A program made the translations under genes and the position numbers. Shown here one piece after another: positions 6,011-6,220 of a stretch of 6,220 bases of DNA; within the stretch, counting starts at the first letter, position 1; every line of letters begins with the position of its first letter. The notes under the pieces are model-generated. The model was not told where the DNA came from and ran no database searches. It saw only the letters and a program-made list of their open reading frames with translations. The stretch covers positions 1 through 6,220 of the forward strand of contig JACMQD010000466.1 of NCBI GenBank assembly GCA_014377155.1, read 5' to 3'. This DNA comes from Herminiimonas sp. GTDB lineage: Bacteria > Pseudomonadota > Gammaproteobacteria > Burkholderiales > Burkholderiaceae.

Positions 6011-6220
6011 TTACTTGCGCGCAGCCAGAACTTCTGCTGGTTGAACAATGTTTTCCGGGGCCTTGTTGGACCAGCTGTTGCGGGTATAAGTGATAACCGC
6101 GGCGATATCGGTATCGGACAGTACGCCTTTCCATGGCGGCATCGCGTTCTTGCCGTTGAGAAGGATGTCGATTTGCGCCGGCTTCGGACCCATCACGACC
6201 GCCGATCCGTCCAGTGCGGG
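6011..6220 (-). CDS. coxB: Cytochrome c oxidase subunit II, C-terminal cytochrome c domain (N-terminus beyond window)
   Basis: Only the last 69 codons are inside the window; the frame runs in from the right edge and stops at 6011-6013. The visible part starts PALDGSAVVMGPKPAQIDILLNG and includes AMPPWKGVLSDTDIAAVITYTRNSW, which is the distal half of a class I cytochrome c fold: the methionine of AMPPW is the probable axial heme ligand, and the following helix is typical. This indicates a subunit II with a fused C-terminal cytochrome c domain, as in caa3-like oxidases and many betaproteobacteria. The CxxCH heme site and the CuA domain would lie outside the window. The protein ends with a short tail, NIVQPAEVLAARK. 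It would pass electrons from soluble or membrane cytochrome c towards CuA. ctaD starts 19 bases downstream. Confidence 0.93.
   Translation of the reverse strand, partial: PALDGSAVVMGPKPAQIDILLNGKNAMPPWKGVLSDTDIAAVITYTRNSWSNKAPENIVQPAEVLAARK

Noticed and set aside
4420..6093. A 557-codon open frame on the plus strand, opposite ctaD.
   Set aside because: It lies antisense to a fully conserved subunit I gene. Its translation is highly charged, rich in Arg, His, Asp and Glu, without domains or helices, as expected when a membrane-protein gene is read backwards in this register. No Shine-Dalgarno or promoter supports it.

Overview
The window carries an aa3-type cytochrome c oxidase (complex IV) structural and assembly locus, read almost entirely on the minus strand. 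Gene content and order (coxB with a fused cytochrome c domain, ctaD, a tiny assembly protein, ctaG/cox11, DUF2970, ctaE, an opposite-strand twin-transmembrane gene, SURF1, a SCO-like protein, ctaA/cox15) fit a betaproteobacterium of the Burkholderiales. Oxalobacteraceae (Herminiimonas/Collimonas/Janthinobacterium-like) is my guess from general resemblance, not something the window proves. No mobile element, CRISPR array, tRNA or rRNA is visible.

Layout, in the direction of minus-strand transcription. At the right edge (6220-6011) lies the C-terminal end of subunit II, from a cytochrome c domain. Next is ctaD, subunit I (5991-4390), with all heme, copper and proton-channel residues present. 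Then come a 35-codon small assembly protein (4336-4229), which overlaps the copper chaperone gene ctaG by ATGA (4232-3651), a DUF2970 single-helix protein (3635-3420) and ctaE, subunit III (3390-2530). A strong rho-independent hairpin at 2473-2502 closes this unit. It is nearly symmetric, so it can also end the single plus-strand gene, a DUF2909-type twin-transmembrane protein (2235-2435), that converges on it.

A second minus-strand unit begins in the 75-base divergent region 2160-2234. It contains SURF1 (2159-1437), a SCO-like CxxxC protein that overlaps it by 14 bases (1450-860), and heme A synthase ctaA (852 to the left edge, incomplete). ctaA starts 7 bases after the preceding stop.

The genes work together. 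CtaD, CoxB and CtaE form the oxidase core. CtaG delivers copper to the CuB site, the SCO-like protein probably handles copper or thiols for CuA, CtaA makes heme A, and SURF1 helps insert it. The three very small membrane proteins (35, 66 and 71 residues) are conserved companions of unknown or poorly known role. I see no wholly new system here. The points most worth a second look are the divergent SCO-like protein, the start of the small assembly protein, the His-rich N-terminus of CtaD, and the plus-strand twin-transmembrane gene set between the two units.
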